The position numbers and the translations under genes were made by a program. The notes beneath the pieces are model-generated. The model was given only the letters and a program-made list of their open reading frames with translations, did not search any database and was not told the DNA's origin. Source: Limnothrix sp. CACIAM 69d (lineage in GTDB: Bacteria > Cyanobacteriota > Cyanobacteriia > CACIAM-69d). From it: 64,000 nt of DNA. How positions within the stretch are numbered: the first letter of the stretch is position 1; the number at the start of each line of letters is the position of its first letter. Shown here in pieces: positions 26,128 through 35,607 of the stretch. The stretch covers positions 1-64,000 of the forward strand of contig MKGP02000049.1 of assembly GCA_001913845.2 (NCBI GenBank), given 5' to 3'.

Positions 26128-27243
26128 ATGCATATTCCCAAACGCGGTAAACATAAAGTCTTCATCGGCATGGCTCCCGGTGTTGGCAAAACTTACCGCA
26201 TGTTGGAAGAAGGCCAACAATTAAAAGCAGAGGGCATGGATGTGGTGATTGGGTTATTGGAAACCCACGGCCGCAAGGAAACCGCCGACAAAGCGATCGG
26301 CTTGGAGGTGGTTCCCCCTGCCCAAATTGCTTACCAAAATCGATTGCTACCGGAAATGGATGTGGCGGCCATTTGCGATCGCCAGCCCCAGTTGGTGTTA
26401 ATTGATGAGCTGGCCCATACCAATGTGCCCACGAGCGATCGCCCCAAACGCTATCAAGATGTGGAGCTAATTTTGGCAGCGGGAATTGATGTGTTTTCCA
26501 CGCTGAATATTCAGCATTTAGAAAGCCTCAATGATCTCGTGACTCAAATTACCGGTGTCGTGATTCGGGAGCGCGTGCCCGATCGAATTCTTGAGGAAGC
26601 GAATGAGGTGGTGGTGATTGATGTCACCCCTGAAACCTTAGAAGAGCGCCTACAGGATGGGAAGGTTTATGCCCTGGATAAAATTCCCCAAGCGTTGACC
26701 AATTTCTTTCAGCGTCGCCACCTAATCGCTCTGCGAGAATTGGCATTGCGGGAAGTGGCCGACAACGTTGAAGAACAGGCGATCGACCAGGATTCCAGCA
26801 CCCCGTTTTGTAACATTCATGAGCGCGTGTTGGTCTGTGTTTCGACCTACGAGGGATCGATGCGCCTATTACGACGGGCAGCGCGGCTAGCGAATTACAT
26901 GAATGCACCCTTATATAGCTTATTTGTTTGTCCACCTGATCGGTTTTTAAGCAAAAGCGAAGCTCTCCAAATTGAGGGCTGTCAGCGACTTTGTGAGGAG
27001 TTTGGGGGAGAGTTTTTGCAAGTTCAAGCGTCCAACATTCCCCAGGCGATCGCCAACGTGGCCAAAGATTATCGAATTACACAAATTGTGCTGGGCGAAA
27101 CTCGTCGATCACGATGGCAATTATTGCTGCGGGGTTCTTTAACCTACCGATTGATGAATCTCCTAACGGAGCAGTCAGTGGATTTGCACATCATGAGTCA
27201 TGACGGCCGCGCTCAACGCTCTCAGAATTCTGCTGAGTCTTGA
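26128..27243 (+). CDS. Short KdpD-like sensor (KdpD N-terminal and Usp domains only)
   Basis: A 371-residue protein equal to the cytoplasmic input part of the potassium sensor KdpD. Residues 8-215 are the KdpD domain with Walker A GMAPGVGKTYRML and Walker B-like LVLIDELAHTNVP; residues about 235-360 form a universal-stress-protein fold. The transmembrane, HisKA and ATPase parts of full KdpD are absent, and the frame ends cleanly, so it is not a broken gene. Such short forms are known in cyanobacteria, in Anabaena next to kdpABC. No kdpABC or kdpE gene is present here. Its role in potassium or osmotic signalling is inferred. Confidence 0.9.
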   Translation: MHIPKRGKHKVFIGMAPGVGKTYRMLEEGQQLKAEGMDVVIGLLETHGRKETADKAIGLEVVPPAQIAYQNRLLPEMDVAAICDRQPQLVLIDELAHTNVPTSDRPKRYQDVELILAAGIDVFSTLNIQHLESLNDLVTQITGVVIRERVPDRILEEANEVVVIDVTPETLEERLQDGKVYALDKIPQALTNFFQRRHLIALRELALREVADNVEEQAIDQDSSTPFCNIHERVLVCVSTYEGSMRLLRRAARLANYMNAPLYSLFVCPPDRFLSKSEALQIEGCQRLCEEFGGEFLQVQASNIPQAIANVAKDYRITQIVLGETRRSRWQLLLRGSLTYRLMNLLTEQSVDLHIMSHDGRAQRSQNSAES

Positions 27244-27451
27244 TCAATACAGCCTTTACCTCAAACGATTGGTACGTCAGAGCGCAAATGATACGAAGCT
27301 GTTAGTCGGTGAGCAATGCCCACCCTACAGTCCGCTGTACTTATTAAGCGAGGTAAGGGCTGTATTTTCCACGGGGTTTCCGGTTTTCAGCGTGGGAATT
27401 TTTGGGCAATTTTCCCGGTCACGCATTTCCCACAGGGCCGCTAGGTTGGGA

Positions 27452-28060
27452 CTAATTTTTGGGGAAACTACGACTCGTTTCCTCAGAAATATCTTCGGTA
27501 ATCAGAATTTCTTGATCAATGACGCGAAACACCAACCGCTGGTTAGCCACACTGTTCAGGGGCTGATCGCGAGCCATCGCGGACTGGAACAGGGTGCAGG
27601 TCACCACCGCTTGGGAGCGATCGGGCGCAATCTCAATCACCAAATCTTCATAGCGAACGGCGGTTATGCGCATTTGGGGATAGGCTAGCTCCAGCAAATC
27701 TCGAATTTGTTGGCGACCGTCCAGCCGAATCATCTGAGATCCTCCGGCGAGGTTCACCGTTGCCCGAATTGCCGCATTGGGTGCATAGAAGCTGACGATC
27801 GCCTCAATATCTTGGTTTTTGATGGCGGCCAGCAGCCCTTCCAGGCGCGATCGAACCTGATTTTCGGTCAACTCCACGGGTGAACGCATCCGGGGTGGCG
27901 TTCGGGGTGGCATTTGGGGGCGCTCCGGTTGTGTCTCGGCCCGGTGGGGCTGAGTGAGGGTGGCGGCCACGGACTGCGGGCAAGCTATTGCTCCGCTTCC
28001 GATCGCGCCCATTACCGCGCCAAGGATCGCCACTCGCAACCGCTGCCATACCTGTGCCAT
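27452..28060 (-). CDS. Exported NTF2-like (SnoaL-fold) protein
   Basis: About 202 residues from ATG 28060 (MAQVWQRLRVA). A signal peptide at about 1-33 ends near a cysteine (GSGAIACPQSVAATL), then comes a Pro/Arg-rich linker (PQMPPRTPPRMRSP) and an NTF2-like domain from about 65 to 195. The domain has LEGLLAAIKNQDIEAIVSFY, followed by RLDGRQQIRDLLELAYPQM and alternating strands. This fold is used both by enzymes and by small-molecule binding domains, and no catalytic residues can be assigned. It is oriented away from its divergent neighbour at 28234, with a repeat-rich 173-base spacer between. Function unknown. Confidence 0.7.
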   Translation of the reverse strand: MAQVWQRLRVAILGAVMGAIGSGAIACPQSVAATLTQPHRAETQPERPQMPPRTPPRMRSPVELTENQVRSRLEGLLAAIKNQDIEAIVSFYAPNAAIRATVNLAGGSQMIRLDGRQQIRDLLELAYPQMRITAVRYEDLVIEIAPDRSQAVVTCTLFQSAMARDQPLNSVANQRLVFRVIDQEILITEDISEETSRSFPKN

Positions 28061-28112
28061 GCTTGGATCCATAATCAAAATTCCTTCCCCTTGAATCGTT
28101 GTTAGCGTCTAG

Positions 28113-28185
28113 TTTGGGATCGAGTGTTTTGGGATCTAATTGTTTGGGATCTAGATTTTTGGGTTTGGTTGAATTGAGTTGAGTT
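28113..28185. repeat. Short imperfect tandem repeats in a divergent promoter
   Basis: Units resembling TTTGGGATCT occur at 28113, 28129 and 28143, followed by GAATTGAGTTGAGTT. They fill the spacer between the NTF2-like gene and the TPR gene and would place regularly spaced repeats in the promoter area. Confidence 0.7.
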
Positions 28186-28233
28186 TAGTTCCCCCATCCC
28201 TTGCTGCAACGGCCATCGTAGGTTCGATCGCCC

Positions 28234-29421
28234 ATGAGTCGTCCTCCCGAAATCGATCGCGTGATCGAAGCCTTTAAAAACAAGGACTATCGCACCGCCG
28301 CCCGGTTGCTGAATCCACTGCTCACCAGCCACCCGCGCGATCCTTGGGTGCAACTCTACGCGGCGCGGCTCCATGAGCTGGCGGGGCGACCGACGGTGGC
28401 GGAACCCATTTATCGAGAACTGCTGAGAAACACCACCAACCCCAATCCCAAGATTTTGGCCCAAGCTCGCCAGGGGTTGCAGCGCTTGGAAACGGCCGAT
28501 CGCACCCAGCGCCAAGCCGCCATTACCCAAGCCCGAGCCGCCGCCAGCCAAGCTGTCCGTCAAGGCACGCACCCGGGCGATCGCCCCCAAAAACCCGCCC
28601 ACGGCATTTTAATTTTGGAGCCGATCGCCCCGGACGATCGCCCGGAAGCGGCGAAACAATTTGCCCGCATTTTTGACTTAGATCCCTACACCGCCCGAAT
28701 GCAGTTGCCCAGCCGCGATTGGCGGCTCTATCGCACCGGCCTCTTGGGAGAGCTGCAAGTCTATGCGGAAGCCCTCCAATCACACCAAATTCCCTGCTTT
28801 TGTGTGGATGAAAAAGCGGTACAAGCCGTCAAAACTTTCACCATCAAGCATTTCCAATCCGTTGATCCAGACCCGATCGTGATTTGCGAAAACGATCGAC
28901 ACCAGTTGGGAACCTTGGCTTTTCGGTGGGCAGAGGTGAGCCAGCGCGTGTTAGGAGCCGTGCCCGTGGTGGAATCGGTGATTGATTTGAATGCACGCGG
29001 TCAAATTGTGCGCCGAGATCAAACCCAAGATTGGGTTCCTCTTGTGGATTTGCACTTGCCCGATCGGGGCTGCATTTTGCGCCTTTGCGAAAGTGCCTAT
29101 CAGTTCGATCGGGGCGTGGCCTTTGCACCCATGGGATTTTCGCCCAACTCCTTTGTGCAGGAATTGGATGACGGTCGCCCCACCCGGCGCACCCAATGGA
29201 ACGCCCTCGTGACCTTTGTGGCTCAACAAACCCCGATCGCCCGGGTGTTTGATCGGTTCACCGGCTTTGCGGAAACAGCCTTGGATTACCGAGAATTACT
29301 CGATCGGCTCAATCCCCAAGTCCCTGTTCCTCGCCGCAACGCCCAGCCCATGCGCGAAGATGCCGCCTTCGCCCTTTACAGCCGCGTCAGCTTCTGCCGT
29401 CTTAACTCTCCGATTCGCTAG
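28234..29421 (+). CDS. TPR-containing cyanobacterial protein of unknown function
   Basis: A 395-residue cytoplasmic protein. Residues 8-95 form TPR-like helical repeats (FKNKDYRTAARLLNPLLTSHP, then HELAGRPTVAEPIYRELLR). An Ala/Gln-rich helix follows, and from about 125 there is a larger domain with ILEPIAPDDRPEAAKQFARI, YTARMQLPSRDWRLYRTG and an IVRRDQTQDWVPLVDL stretch. I do not recognise this domain as an enzyme; similar proteins are annotated as hypothetical or TPR proteins in cyanobacteria. Its stop overlaps the convergent DUF151 gene by 20 bases, which is unusual and leaves no room for a terminator. Confidence 0.75.
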   Translation: MSRPPEIDRVIEAFKNKDYRTAARLLNPLLTSHPRDPWVQLYAARLHELAGRPTVAEPIYRELLRNTTNPNPKILAQARQGLQRLETADRTQRQAAITQARAAASQAVRQGTHPGDRPQKPAHGILILEPIAPDDRPEAAKQFARIFDLDPYTARMQLPSRDWRLYRTGLLGELQVYAEALQSHQIPCFCVDEKAVQAVKTFTIKHFQSVDPDPIVICENDRHQLGTLAFRWAEVSQRVLGAVPVVESVIDLNARGQIVRRDQTQDWVPLVDLHLPDRGCILRLCESAYQFDRGVAFAPMGFSPNSFVQELDDGRPTRRTQWNALVTFVAQQTPIARVFDRFTGFAETALDYRELLDRLNPQVPVPRRNAQPMREDAAFALYSRVSFCRLNSPIR

Positions 29422-29923
29422 TCGGTTCACCTTGGAAACGATTGCCCCGCTCTGAGAAATCCTCCGGGCGTAAATTAGCGAGAAAGTCCCGAAAAGCGGC
29501 TTGCTCGGCCTCGTCCGCGTCCCGATCGACCGGCACCGAAGCATCGGCAATCACCTCCTCCATCACCCAAATGGGGCTATCGGTGCGCAGGGCCAGGGCG
29601 ATCGCGTCGCTTGGGCGCGCATCAATATCCTTTTGCACATCCCCTTGCCGCACACAGAGCACCGCATAGAACGTGCCATCTTGCAGCGAATGGACAATCA
29701 CCTTCTCCAGGGTCATTTCCCAAGCCTGGAGCAGATTCGCCATCAAATCGTGGGTGAGCGGGCGCGGCGGTGGCCGATCCTCCATGGCACTGATGATCGC
29801 CTTGGCTTGATCCGGCCCAATGTAGATCGGAAGGGCACGCCGATCGGCCGTATCTCGAAGCAACACGATCGGCGTGCGGCTCGCCGCATCCAATGCAATT
29901 CCCGCAACCTTCATTTCCACCAT
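29402..29923 (-). CDS. Bifunctional nuclease family protein (DUF151)
   Basis: About 173 residues from ATG 29923 (MVEMKVAGIALDAASRTPIV). It has the DUF151 pattern LPIYIGPDQAKAII, then DGTFYAVLCV and IDARPSDAIALALRTDSPI, followed by an acidic C-terminal tail (ADEAEQAAFRDFLANLRPEDF). Members were first described in plants as wound- and stress-linked nucleases with RNase and DNase activity, but most bacterial members are uncharacterised. A TTG at 29974 is an alternative start. The last 20 bases overlap the convergent TPR gene. It lies downstream of rbcS but beyond a strong terminator, so it is not part of the Rubisco operon. Confidence 0.88.
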   Translation of the reverse strand: MVEMKVAGIALDAASRTPIVLLRDTADRRALPIYIGPDQAKAIISAMEDRPPPRPLTHDLMANLLQAWEMTLEKVIVHSLQDGTFYAVLCVRQGDVQKDIDARPSDAIALALRTDSPIWVMEEVIADASVPVDRDADEAEQAAFRDFLANLRPEDFSERGNRFQGEPTSESES

Positions 29924-30013
29924 AGACCCAGCATCCGTAGCATCCGTGAGCGATTGACCGGTATTCGCCTTCAAGCCTGTTCTCAGTATGCCCTGCCAAT
30001 CGGCGGGATTACG

Positions 30014-30061
30014 GAAAAAACCCGCAGAAAAACAAACAGGGGCGAGTCAACCTCACCCCTG
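30014..30061 (-). terminator. Intrinsic terminator of the Rubisco operon
   Basis: On the minus strand, stem CAGGGGTGAG / CTCGCCCCTG (10 bp with one wobble, at 30061-30037) is followed by TTTGTTTTT. It lies about 70 bases after the rbcS stop. Confidence 0.88.
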
Positions 30062-30129
30062 CTGCTCATTCAGAATGACCACTTTAGCCGCTAACGATCT
30101 CGATCGCGCTAGCTAGCTCCCACCGCGAC

Positions 30130-30465
30130 TTAGTAGCGGCTCAGGTTAGGACGGTGCACAATGAAGCCCACCGATTGGCACTGCTTGATGTTGTCGAAGC
30201 CCACAACGCGGATGTAGCAGTTGCCATATTCCGAGCGGCAAGCTTGCACTTCGGTCAACACTTCTTGCACCGAACGCGCGTTGAACAGGGGCAACTTCCA
30301 CATCGTCCAGTAGTACACCTCGGGATCCGAGTTCTCGTTGAACTCAACACCGGGGATGTAGCCCTGGTCGATCATGTACTGGATTTGCTTGGCGATCTGT
30401 TGGTCGCTGAGGGGAGGCAGATACGAGAAGGTCTCAAAACGACGCTCTTTGGGCAGAGTCTTCAT
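30130..30465 (-). CDS. rbcS: Rubisco small subunit
   Basis: Small subunit of form IB ribulose-1,5-bisphosphate carboxylase/oxygenase, needed for the L8S8 holoenzyme in carboxysomes. The 111-residue protein ([23 protein letters not shown] 30465) has [11 protein letters not shown] near 53, the [20 protein letters not shown] segment and [11 protein letters not shown] at the end. An upstream in-frame ATG at 30480 (METTG) would add five residues. It is last in the rbcL-rbcX-rbcS operon, 94 bases after rbcX. Confidence 0.98.
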   Translation of the reverse strand: MKTLPKERRFETFSYLPPLSDQQIAKQIQYMIDQGYIPGVEFNENSDPEVYYWTMWKLPLFNARSVQEVLTEVQACRSEYGNCYIRVVGFDNIKQCQSVGFIVHRPNLSRY

Positions 30466-30559
30466 GCCAGTTGTCTCCAAACGGGGCGAAGAGAAAAAAC
30501 TTCAACGAATGCAATTCGAATGCGATTCACTCATCCCGTGGCTAATTCCAGGAGTGGAA

Positions 30560-30967
30560 TTAATCATCGATCGAGTGGTCACCCGATCGCCGCTCCGATT
30601 CCAGGAGCCGATCGGGTTCCTCAGCCAAAACCAGTTGTGTTAGCCGTTCGAGGTGCTGGCGGCGGAGATGGCCATTGGACTTTTGAACCCCTTCACGCAC
30701 CATCTCCGGCAAATAGTCAGTCACATCACTGACCAACTCATCGCGCACCGTCATCAGACGAAAGGCCAAATCCGGATCAACGGTCAGCAGTGATTGCAAA
30801 TAGGCTTCCCCATCCTGCAAATTGCTCTCCGCCGAAAACCGATGCAGCCAAACCGCCTTGGGGGGATTAGTTTCATGTAGTTGCGCGAGGACAGTCCGCA
30901 TTGCCTGGTAGGTCAAATAGCTTTGCAGCGTTTTGGCCGTATCCTTGGCAATTTGCTTGAGATCCAT
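30560..30967 (-). CDS. rbcX: Rubisco assembly chaperone RbcX
   Basis: Homodimeric helical chaperone that clamps the C-terminal tail of RbcL during L8 core assembly. The 135-residue protein has the conserved N-terminal helix DTAKTLQSYLTYQAMRTVL with YLTYQA lining the peptide groove, then ETNPPKAVWLHRFSA and LMTVREEL-like LMTVRDELV. It lies between rbcL and rbcS in the operon, the usual order in form IB cyanobacteria, 134 bases after rbcL. The C-terminal 20 residues are charged and probably disordered. Confidence 0.97.
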   Translation of the reverse strand: MDLKQIAKDTAKTLQSYLTYQAMRTVLAQLHETNPPKAVWLHRFSAESNLQDGEAYLQSLLTVDPDLAFRLMTVRDELVSDVTDYLPEMVREGVQKSNGHLRRQHLERLTQLVLAEEPDRLLESERRSGDHSIDD

Positions 30968-31101
30968 ACGCAGCCTCCGCGATCGCCCAACGTTCTCACG
31001 ATGCTAGACGATCGCAGCTTCAGAAACCGCTACCGGCTTACCGATTTCCATCGGTGCGCGGCTTCTCCCTCGATCGGCCAATCAACCGGCTCGCCGCATC
31101 A

Positions 31102-32526
31102 TCAGACGGTATCAACCGCCTCGAACTCGAACTTGATTTCCTTCCACAGTTCCAGGGCCACAGCCAGGTCAGGAGACCAGCGAGCAGCCTCACGCAGGAT
31201 GTCGCCACCTTCACGCAACAGGTTGCGGCCTTCGTTACGGGCTTGGACGCAAGCTTCCAAAGCCACGCGGTTCGCCGTTGCACCCGGAGCGTTACCCCAG
31301 GGGTGACCCAGCGTACCACCGCCGAATTGCAGCACCGCGTCATCGCCGAAGATGTCAACCAGTGCGGGCATGTGCCACACGTGGATCCCACCCGAAGCCA
31401 CGGCCATCACGCCCGGCATCGAAGCCCAGTCTTGGGTGAAGTAGATCCCACGGCTGCGGTCTTGCTCGATGTAGTTTTCGCGCAGCAAGTCCACAAAGCC
31501 CAGGGTTACGGCTTGGTCGCCTTCCAACTTACCGACCACCGTACCGGTGTGGATGTGGTCACCACCGGACATCCGCAAGCACTTCGACAGCACGCGGAAG
31601 TGGATCCCGTGGTTCTTTTGACGGTCGATTACCGCGTGCATGGCGCGGTGGATGTGCAGCAGCACGCCGTTGTTGCGGCACCAGTGCGACAGGGTGGTGT
31701 TGGCGGTGAAGCCAGCCGTCAAGAAGTCATGCATGATAATGGGCATTTCGAGTTCTTTAGCGTACTCGGCCCGCTTCAGCATTTCTTCGCAGGTGGCAGC
31801 GGTCACGTTCAGGTAGTGACCCTTGATTTCGCCGGTTTCCGCTTGGGCCTTGTGAATGGCATCAGCCACAAACAAGAAGCGATCGCGCCAGCGTTGGAAG
31901 GGCTGCGAGTTGATGTTTTCGTCGTCCTTGGTGAAGTCCAAGCCGCCGCGCAGACATTCGTAAACGGCACGACCGTAGTTCTTCGCCGACAGACCCAGTT
32001 TGGGTTTGATGGTGCAACCCAGCAGGGGACGACCGTACTTGTTGATCCGATCGCGTTCTACCTGGATCCCGTGCGGGGGGCCTTGGAAGGTCTTCAGGTA
32101 AGCGACAGGAATCCGCAGGTCTTCCAGACGCAGCGCTTTCAGGGCCTTAAAGCCAAAAACGTTACCCACCAGCGAGGTCAGCAGGTTGGTAACGGAGCCT
32201 TCTTCAAACAGATCCAGCGGATAAGCGATGTAGGCAATGTATTGGTTGTCTTCACCGGGAACCGGCTCTAGATCGTAGCAACGACCCTTGTAGCGATCGA
32301 GGTCGGTCAGCAGGTCAGTCCACACAGTGGTCCAAGTCCCGGTCGAGGACTCAGCGGCCACGGCTGCCCCAGCTTCTTCCGGGGGAACGCCCGGTTGCGG
32401 GGTCATGCGGAACGCAGCCAAAATATCAGTATCTTTCGGCGTGTAGTCCGGCGTGTAATAGGTCAGCTTGTAGTCTTTTACGCCAGCGTCGTAGCCAGCT
32501 TTTGATTGCGTCTGTGCGTAAGCCAT
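31102..32526 (-). CDS. rbcL: Rubisco large subunit
   Basis: Catalytic subunit that fixes CO2 onto ribulose bisphosphate. The 474-residue product ([23 protein letters not shown] 32526) has the active-site lysine loop [20 protein letters not shown], the carbamylated lysine in [17 protein letters not shown], loop 6 region [11 protein letters not shown] and the C-terminal FEFEAVDTV. An AGGAAGGG ribosome site precedes the ATG by five bases. An in-frame upstream start at 32607 lacks these features. It is first gene of rbcL-rbcX-rbcS, expressed from a long leader with a hairpin at 32617-32649. No carboxysome ccm genes are in the window. Confidence 0.99.
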   Translation of the reverse strand: MAYAQTQSKAGYDAGVKDYKLTYYTPDYTPKDTDILAAFRMTPQPGVPPEEAGAAVAAESSTGTWTTVWTDLLTDLDRYKGRCYDLEPVPGEDNQYIAYIAYPLDLFEEGSVTNLLTSLVGNVFGFKALKALRLEDLRIPVAYLKTFQGPPHGIQVERDRINKYGRPLLGCTIKPKLGLSAKNYGRAVYECLRGGLDFTKDDENINSQPFQRWRDRFLFVADAIHKAQAETGEIKGHYLNVTAATCEEMLKRAEYAKELEMPIIMHDFLTAGFTANTTLSHWCRNNGVLLHIHRAMHAVIDRQKNHGIHFRVLSKCLRMSGGDHIHTGTVVGKLEGDQAVTLGFVDLLRENYIEQDRSRGIYFTQDWASMPGVMAVASGGIHVWHMPALVDIFGDDAVLQFGGGTLGHPWGNAPGATANRVALEACVQARNEGRNLLREGGDILREAARWSPDLAVALELWKEIKFEFEAVDTV

Positions 32527-33052
32527 AACGTCCCTTCCTAAGAACTGCTTCGTCGATCGAGGGTCGGCGAAAGTGGTGGGCGATTGAGAGATCAGCAGCG
32601 TCTTCACAGCAGAATCTTGCGAAGCCCCTTAGATCTTGGAGCTTCGCAAACCGAGGAATGCGAACCGCATTATGCAAATTGCATTATTTTCGATGAATCG
32701 GCGCTTAGACGAGCGATCAAGCAGCTAGAAATCCGAGAGAAGCAGTTTCTTCAAAGGTGACGGTCGAGACGATACCGCCAACGGGCTGCACTCTCGCGAA
32801 GTTGTAGCCGAATTGCCCAAAAAAAATATATCAGGAAAGGTATAGCTAGAACTTTGCAAATACTTTGGGATCTTATGAATTTTCGTAATTAACGTTACGG
32901 TTCGTAGCAAAGGCGATCGAACATTGGGAGCGAGAAAACGGGGCAAAGGGGCACAGCGCAAGCCAGCGGAGCCAAACTCTGGCCAACAAAGGGGGGATCT
33001 TGCCCCGGTCTTGGGGGCGATCGATTGGGGCAAATGGCAAGATGTCAAAAGA
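32527..33052. promoter_or_regulatory. rbcL promoter and leader region
   Basis: A 526-base non-coding stretch upstream of rbcL. A marked AT-rich segment at about 32818-32905 is the likely promoter (candidate -10 sequences TATACC or TATATT on the minus strand), which would give a leader of 250-300 bases. Within it a 9-bp perfect stem TTGCGAAGC / GCTTCGCAA (32617-32625, 32641-32649) could form in the RNA about 90-120 bases before the start. LysR-type CbbR/RbcR control is usual for this operon, but I could not define its site. Confidence 0.6.
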
Positions 33053-35386
33053 TTACGATCGGCTGAGTAGTTGCTGCCATTGACTGAGGGCCAACTCTGT
33101 CCAGAGCCAATTCTGCGCCAAAACGGGGGGCTGAAACTGGCTGCCAGCGTTGGCTTGCACCTGATCGCGGTAGCGAATGGCCTGTTGCAGGGCTGCGGAG
33201 TCGTTGTTTTGTTGGGCCCGGGCCTGGGCCACCAGCGCCAGGCCCGCTTGGGCGGTGAGGGCCAAGTTATCGCTGAGGATGGCTCCGTCAGCAGTTTGGG
33301 TGAGGTTCAGGGATTCGGCAAAGGCTTGCTCAGCCCGATCGAGGGTTTGGGTCTGAAAATGCGCAAACCCTAAGGCCAGGTGATAGCGCGGATCATTGGG
33401 GTTCTGTTGAATGGCCAGCTCCCAAAACCGTTGGGCATCGTTGAAGCTATAGTCCGGTTGCTGCTGGCGTGCCAGTTGCCAGGTCACCCGCCCGCGCAAA
33501 AAGAGGGTTTCGGCGGTGTCTTGGCTGTTGGGGAGGGTTTGCAGCACGTCCCGGGCAATGGCGGCAGCGTTGCGGTTGGGGGCCAGCAGGGCTTCGATCG
33601 CCTGCACAGCGGTGGGGAGTTGCTGTTGGCGCAAGGCTTGCAGGGCGATCGCCTGCACCGTTTCCGTATCGGTGCTGTTCCAATCGTTTGGCGGATTCAG
33701 GGATTGGGCGATCGGGGCGGTGGGTTGGGGCGTTGGCTGCGATCGGGTTCCTGACCGGGCCCCCGTCCACCATAGGCCACCAGCTCCCAACAGCACGGCC
33801 AAGGCTCCGGCCACTAACCAAGATTGGGGCACGGTGACGGCCTTGGCAGCCCCCGATCGGGCAGCGTTGTCCGCGTCGGCGGATCCCAGGTCAAACCGAG
33901 GGTGCGATCGATCTGCCCACGCAGTGGCTGCGGCCGCCGGTAAGTTGCCCTGCTCGTTCTGGCTACTTTGGCCATTGGAGCCATGCTGGCTGCGGCTTGT
34001 GTCCGGGCGATCGCCCCCTACGGCATTCGAGGGTGATCGCGCCACCAGTTCCTCCAAATTCACCGCCATGGTTTGGTCAGCCCACTGATCATCCGCTAGC
34101 TGCTCATCGGCCAGACCCTTGAGGGGCATTGGGGGCCGCAACCCCGATTCATCGGGCGATCGCGGAGTGGTGGGCAGTGGCTCGCCGTTGGGAATTAAGG
34201 GCGATCGCCCCGGCAGCGAGATGGGTACACCCGCCGCAAATAGCAGCCCGTCAAAATCGGGATGCAAATACAAAATGGGCAAGGCCCAATAGAACTGTGC
34301 TGAACCATAGGTGGAAACCAACCCCTGACGCATTCGGCTGGTGGCTAAATCGAGGGAATAGTCCGAACGCAGGTTGCGATAAAACAACTGCATCAGAGTA
34401 ATCGCCACATCGTCGGGAATTTGCTCCGACATGGCCAGCACCCCCGGCACACCGCGCCGCATCAGGGCCGCCGCCAACGTGTCCGCATCGGTTTCCGGCG
34501 CATCTGATCGATAAACCGGCGAGTCGCTGCCCCGACAAGAATTCAAAAAAGCCAGCCACACGCCGTTATTCACCAACAGCCCCGCCAAGTCGTTGCCCGC
34601 CAAGGGTTCCGCCAGGCCCGTGCGCCGATTCACCAAGTGCAAACTGCCCCCATCGGGGCCCGGGTCGCTGTGGCCGGCGTAGTGAAACACATGGTATTGC
34701 CCCTGTTCGAGGGCATGGGTGAGCTGTTCTCGATCGGGCTGATCCAGCACATCGATTTCCATGTGGGCGGTGGTTTGTTGCAGCTCTTGGCGCAACCGCC
34801 CCACTTCTTGCTCCACGGCTAAGGCCGCTTGGTCGTCGGGAGCCGCCAGGGCCACCAAAATTCGCAATGAGTCTGAACGGCGCAGGGTCAGCCGCCGCGC
34901 ATCAAAGCTACCGGAGCGGCCAAACTGCGATCGATAGCGAGAAAAGGTGATGTCCGTGCCCGTGGTCAACAGTCGCCCATCGCCATAGAGCGCTTCCCAG
35001 GGTAATTGCAGCAATCGATCGCCCCGCAGTCCCAACCGCAAATGCAGTGCCGCATCTTGGCTATCGGCCACGCTTTGGGCAGAAATCCATCGATCGCGAA
35101 TGGAGCCTTGAAATAAAGCGCTGTATAGCTGTTCTCCCAAGGCCACCAGGCTGGCCAGGCGCTCATCGGTTGCTGGCTCCGTGCGAAACAGATCCCACAA
35201 CGGATCCGCCATCAACCGTTCCGCCTGCACCAACCATTCCCCGATCGGCCAAATGGCTTGCTCTTCCGCCAACATCACTCCCTTAGGCGCTCGTTCCGTG
35301 CGAATCAACACCCGATCGTCCCCACCCAACGGCGTAATCGACAGGTGAAATTCCAAGACGGCTTTGGCGATCACGGAAGTCGGCAT
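33053..35386 (-). CDS. Membrane-anchored CHAT-domain (caspase-fold) protein with TPR tail
   Basis: A 777-residue protein. An N-terminal region of about 120 residues (similar to ones often seen before CHAT domains in cyanobacteria) leads into a CHAT peptidase-like domain at about 120-400. The presumed catalytic histidine is in YHVFHYAGHSD near 240 and the cysteine in LAFLNSCRGSD near 285. A Ser/Gln/Asn-rich linker (400-520) is followed by one transmembrane helix (SWLVAGALAVLLGAGGLWW, about 525-545) and a C-terminal region with TPR-like repeats (DPRYHLALGFAHFQTQTLDRAEQAFAES pattern, about 640-700). The enzyme half is expected to be cytoplasmic. No gasdermin-like, Cas or STAND gene adjoins, so no defence role can be claimed. 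It is upstream of rbcL but separated by 526 bases. Confidence 0.85.
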   Translation of the reverse strand: MPTSVIAKAVLEFHLSITPLGGDDRVLIRTERAPKGVMLAEEQAIWPIGEWLVQAERLMADPLWDLFRTEPATDERLASLVALGEQLYSALFQGSIRDRWISAQSVADSQDAALHLRLGLRGDRLLQLPWEALYGDGRLLTTGTDITFSRYRSQFGRSGSFDARRLTLRRSDSLRILVALAAPDDQAALAVEQEVGRLRQELQQTTAHMEIDVLDQPDREQLTHALEQGQYHVFHYAGHSDPGPDGGSLHLVNRRTGLAEPLAGNDLAGLLVNNGVWLAFLNSCRGSDSPVYRSDAPETDADTLAAALMRRGVPGVLAMSEQIPDDVAITLMQLFYRNLRSDYSLDLATSRMRQGLVSTYGSAQFYWALPILYLHPDFDGLLFAAGVPISLPGRSPLIPNGEPLPTTPRSPDESGLRPPMPLKGLADEQLADDQWADQTMAVNLEELVARSPSNAVGGDRPDTSRSQHGSNGQSSQNEQGNLPAAAATAWADRSHPRFDLGSADADNAARSGAAKAVTVPQSWLVAGALAVLLGAGGLWWTGARSGTRSQPTPQPTAPIAQSLNPPNDWNSTDTETVQAIALQALRQQQLPTAVQAIEALLAPNRNAAAIARDVLQTLPNSQDTAETLFLRGRVTWQLARQQQPDYSFNDAQRFWELAIQQNPNDPRYHLALGFAHFQTQTLDRAEQAFAESLNLTQTADGAILSDNLALTAQAGLALVAQARAQQNNDSAALQQAIRYRDQVQANAGSQFQPPVLAQNWLWTELALSQWQQLLSRS

Positions 35387-35607
35387 AGGACAAGGGCGCT
35401 ACAGCGGGCGAACAATCAGACAGCCAAACATCAGACAGCCATAGGGTGGCAATGGAAAACAGCGAACAAAAGGAAAACGAACAAGCGAAAAGTGAATAAG
35501 AACAACCAAAAACCAAACTAGCTAAAACTTTTTTCGTCAGCTTCTCCGGATCAACCGTATGGTTCTGCGAAGGGAAAAGACAGGTAGATGCACCCTGACG
35601 ATATCTC

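Noticed and set aside
31054-32271. Long plus-strand open frame opposite rbcL
   Set aside because: It is the antisense of a highly conserved gene with GC-biased third positions; its translation has no family similarity, and rbcL is certain.
33053-35386. Type III-E (craspase-like) TPR-CHAT defence protein
   Set aside because: No Cas7-11 or CRISPR repeat is near, and the domain order (CHAT first, then a membrane helix and TPR-like repeats) differs from that of the craspase TPR-CHAT subunit.
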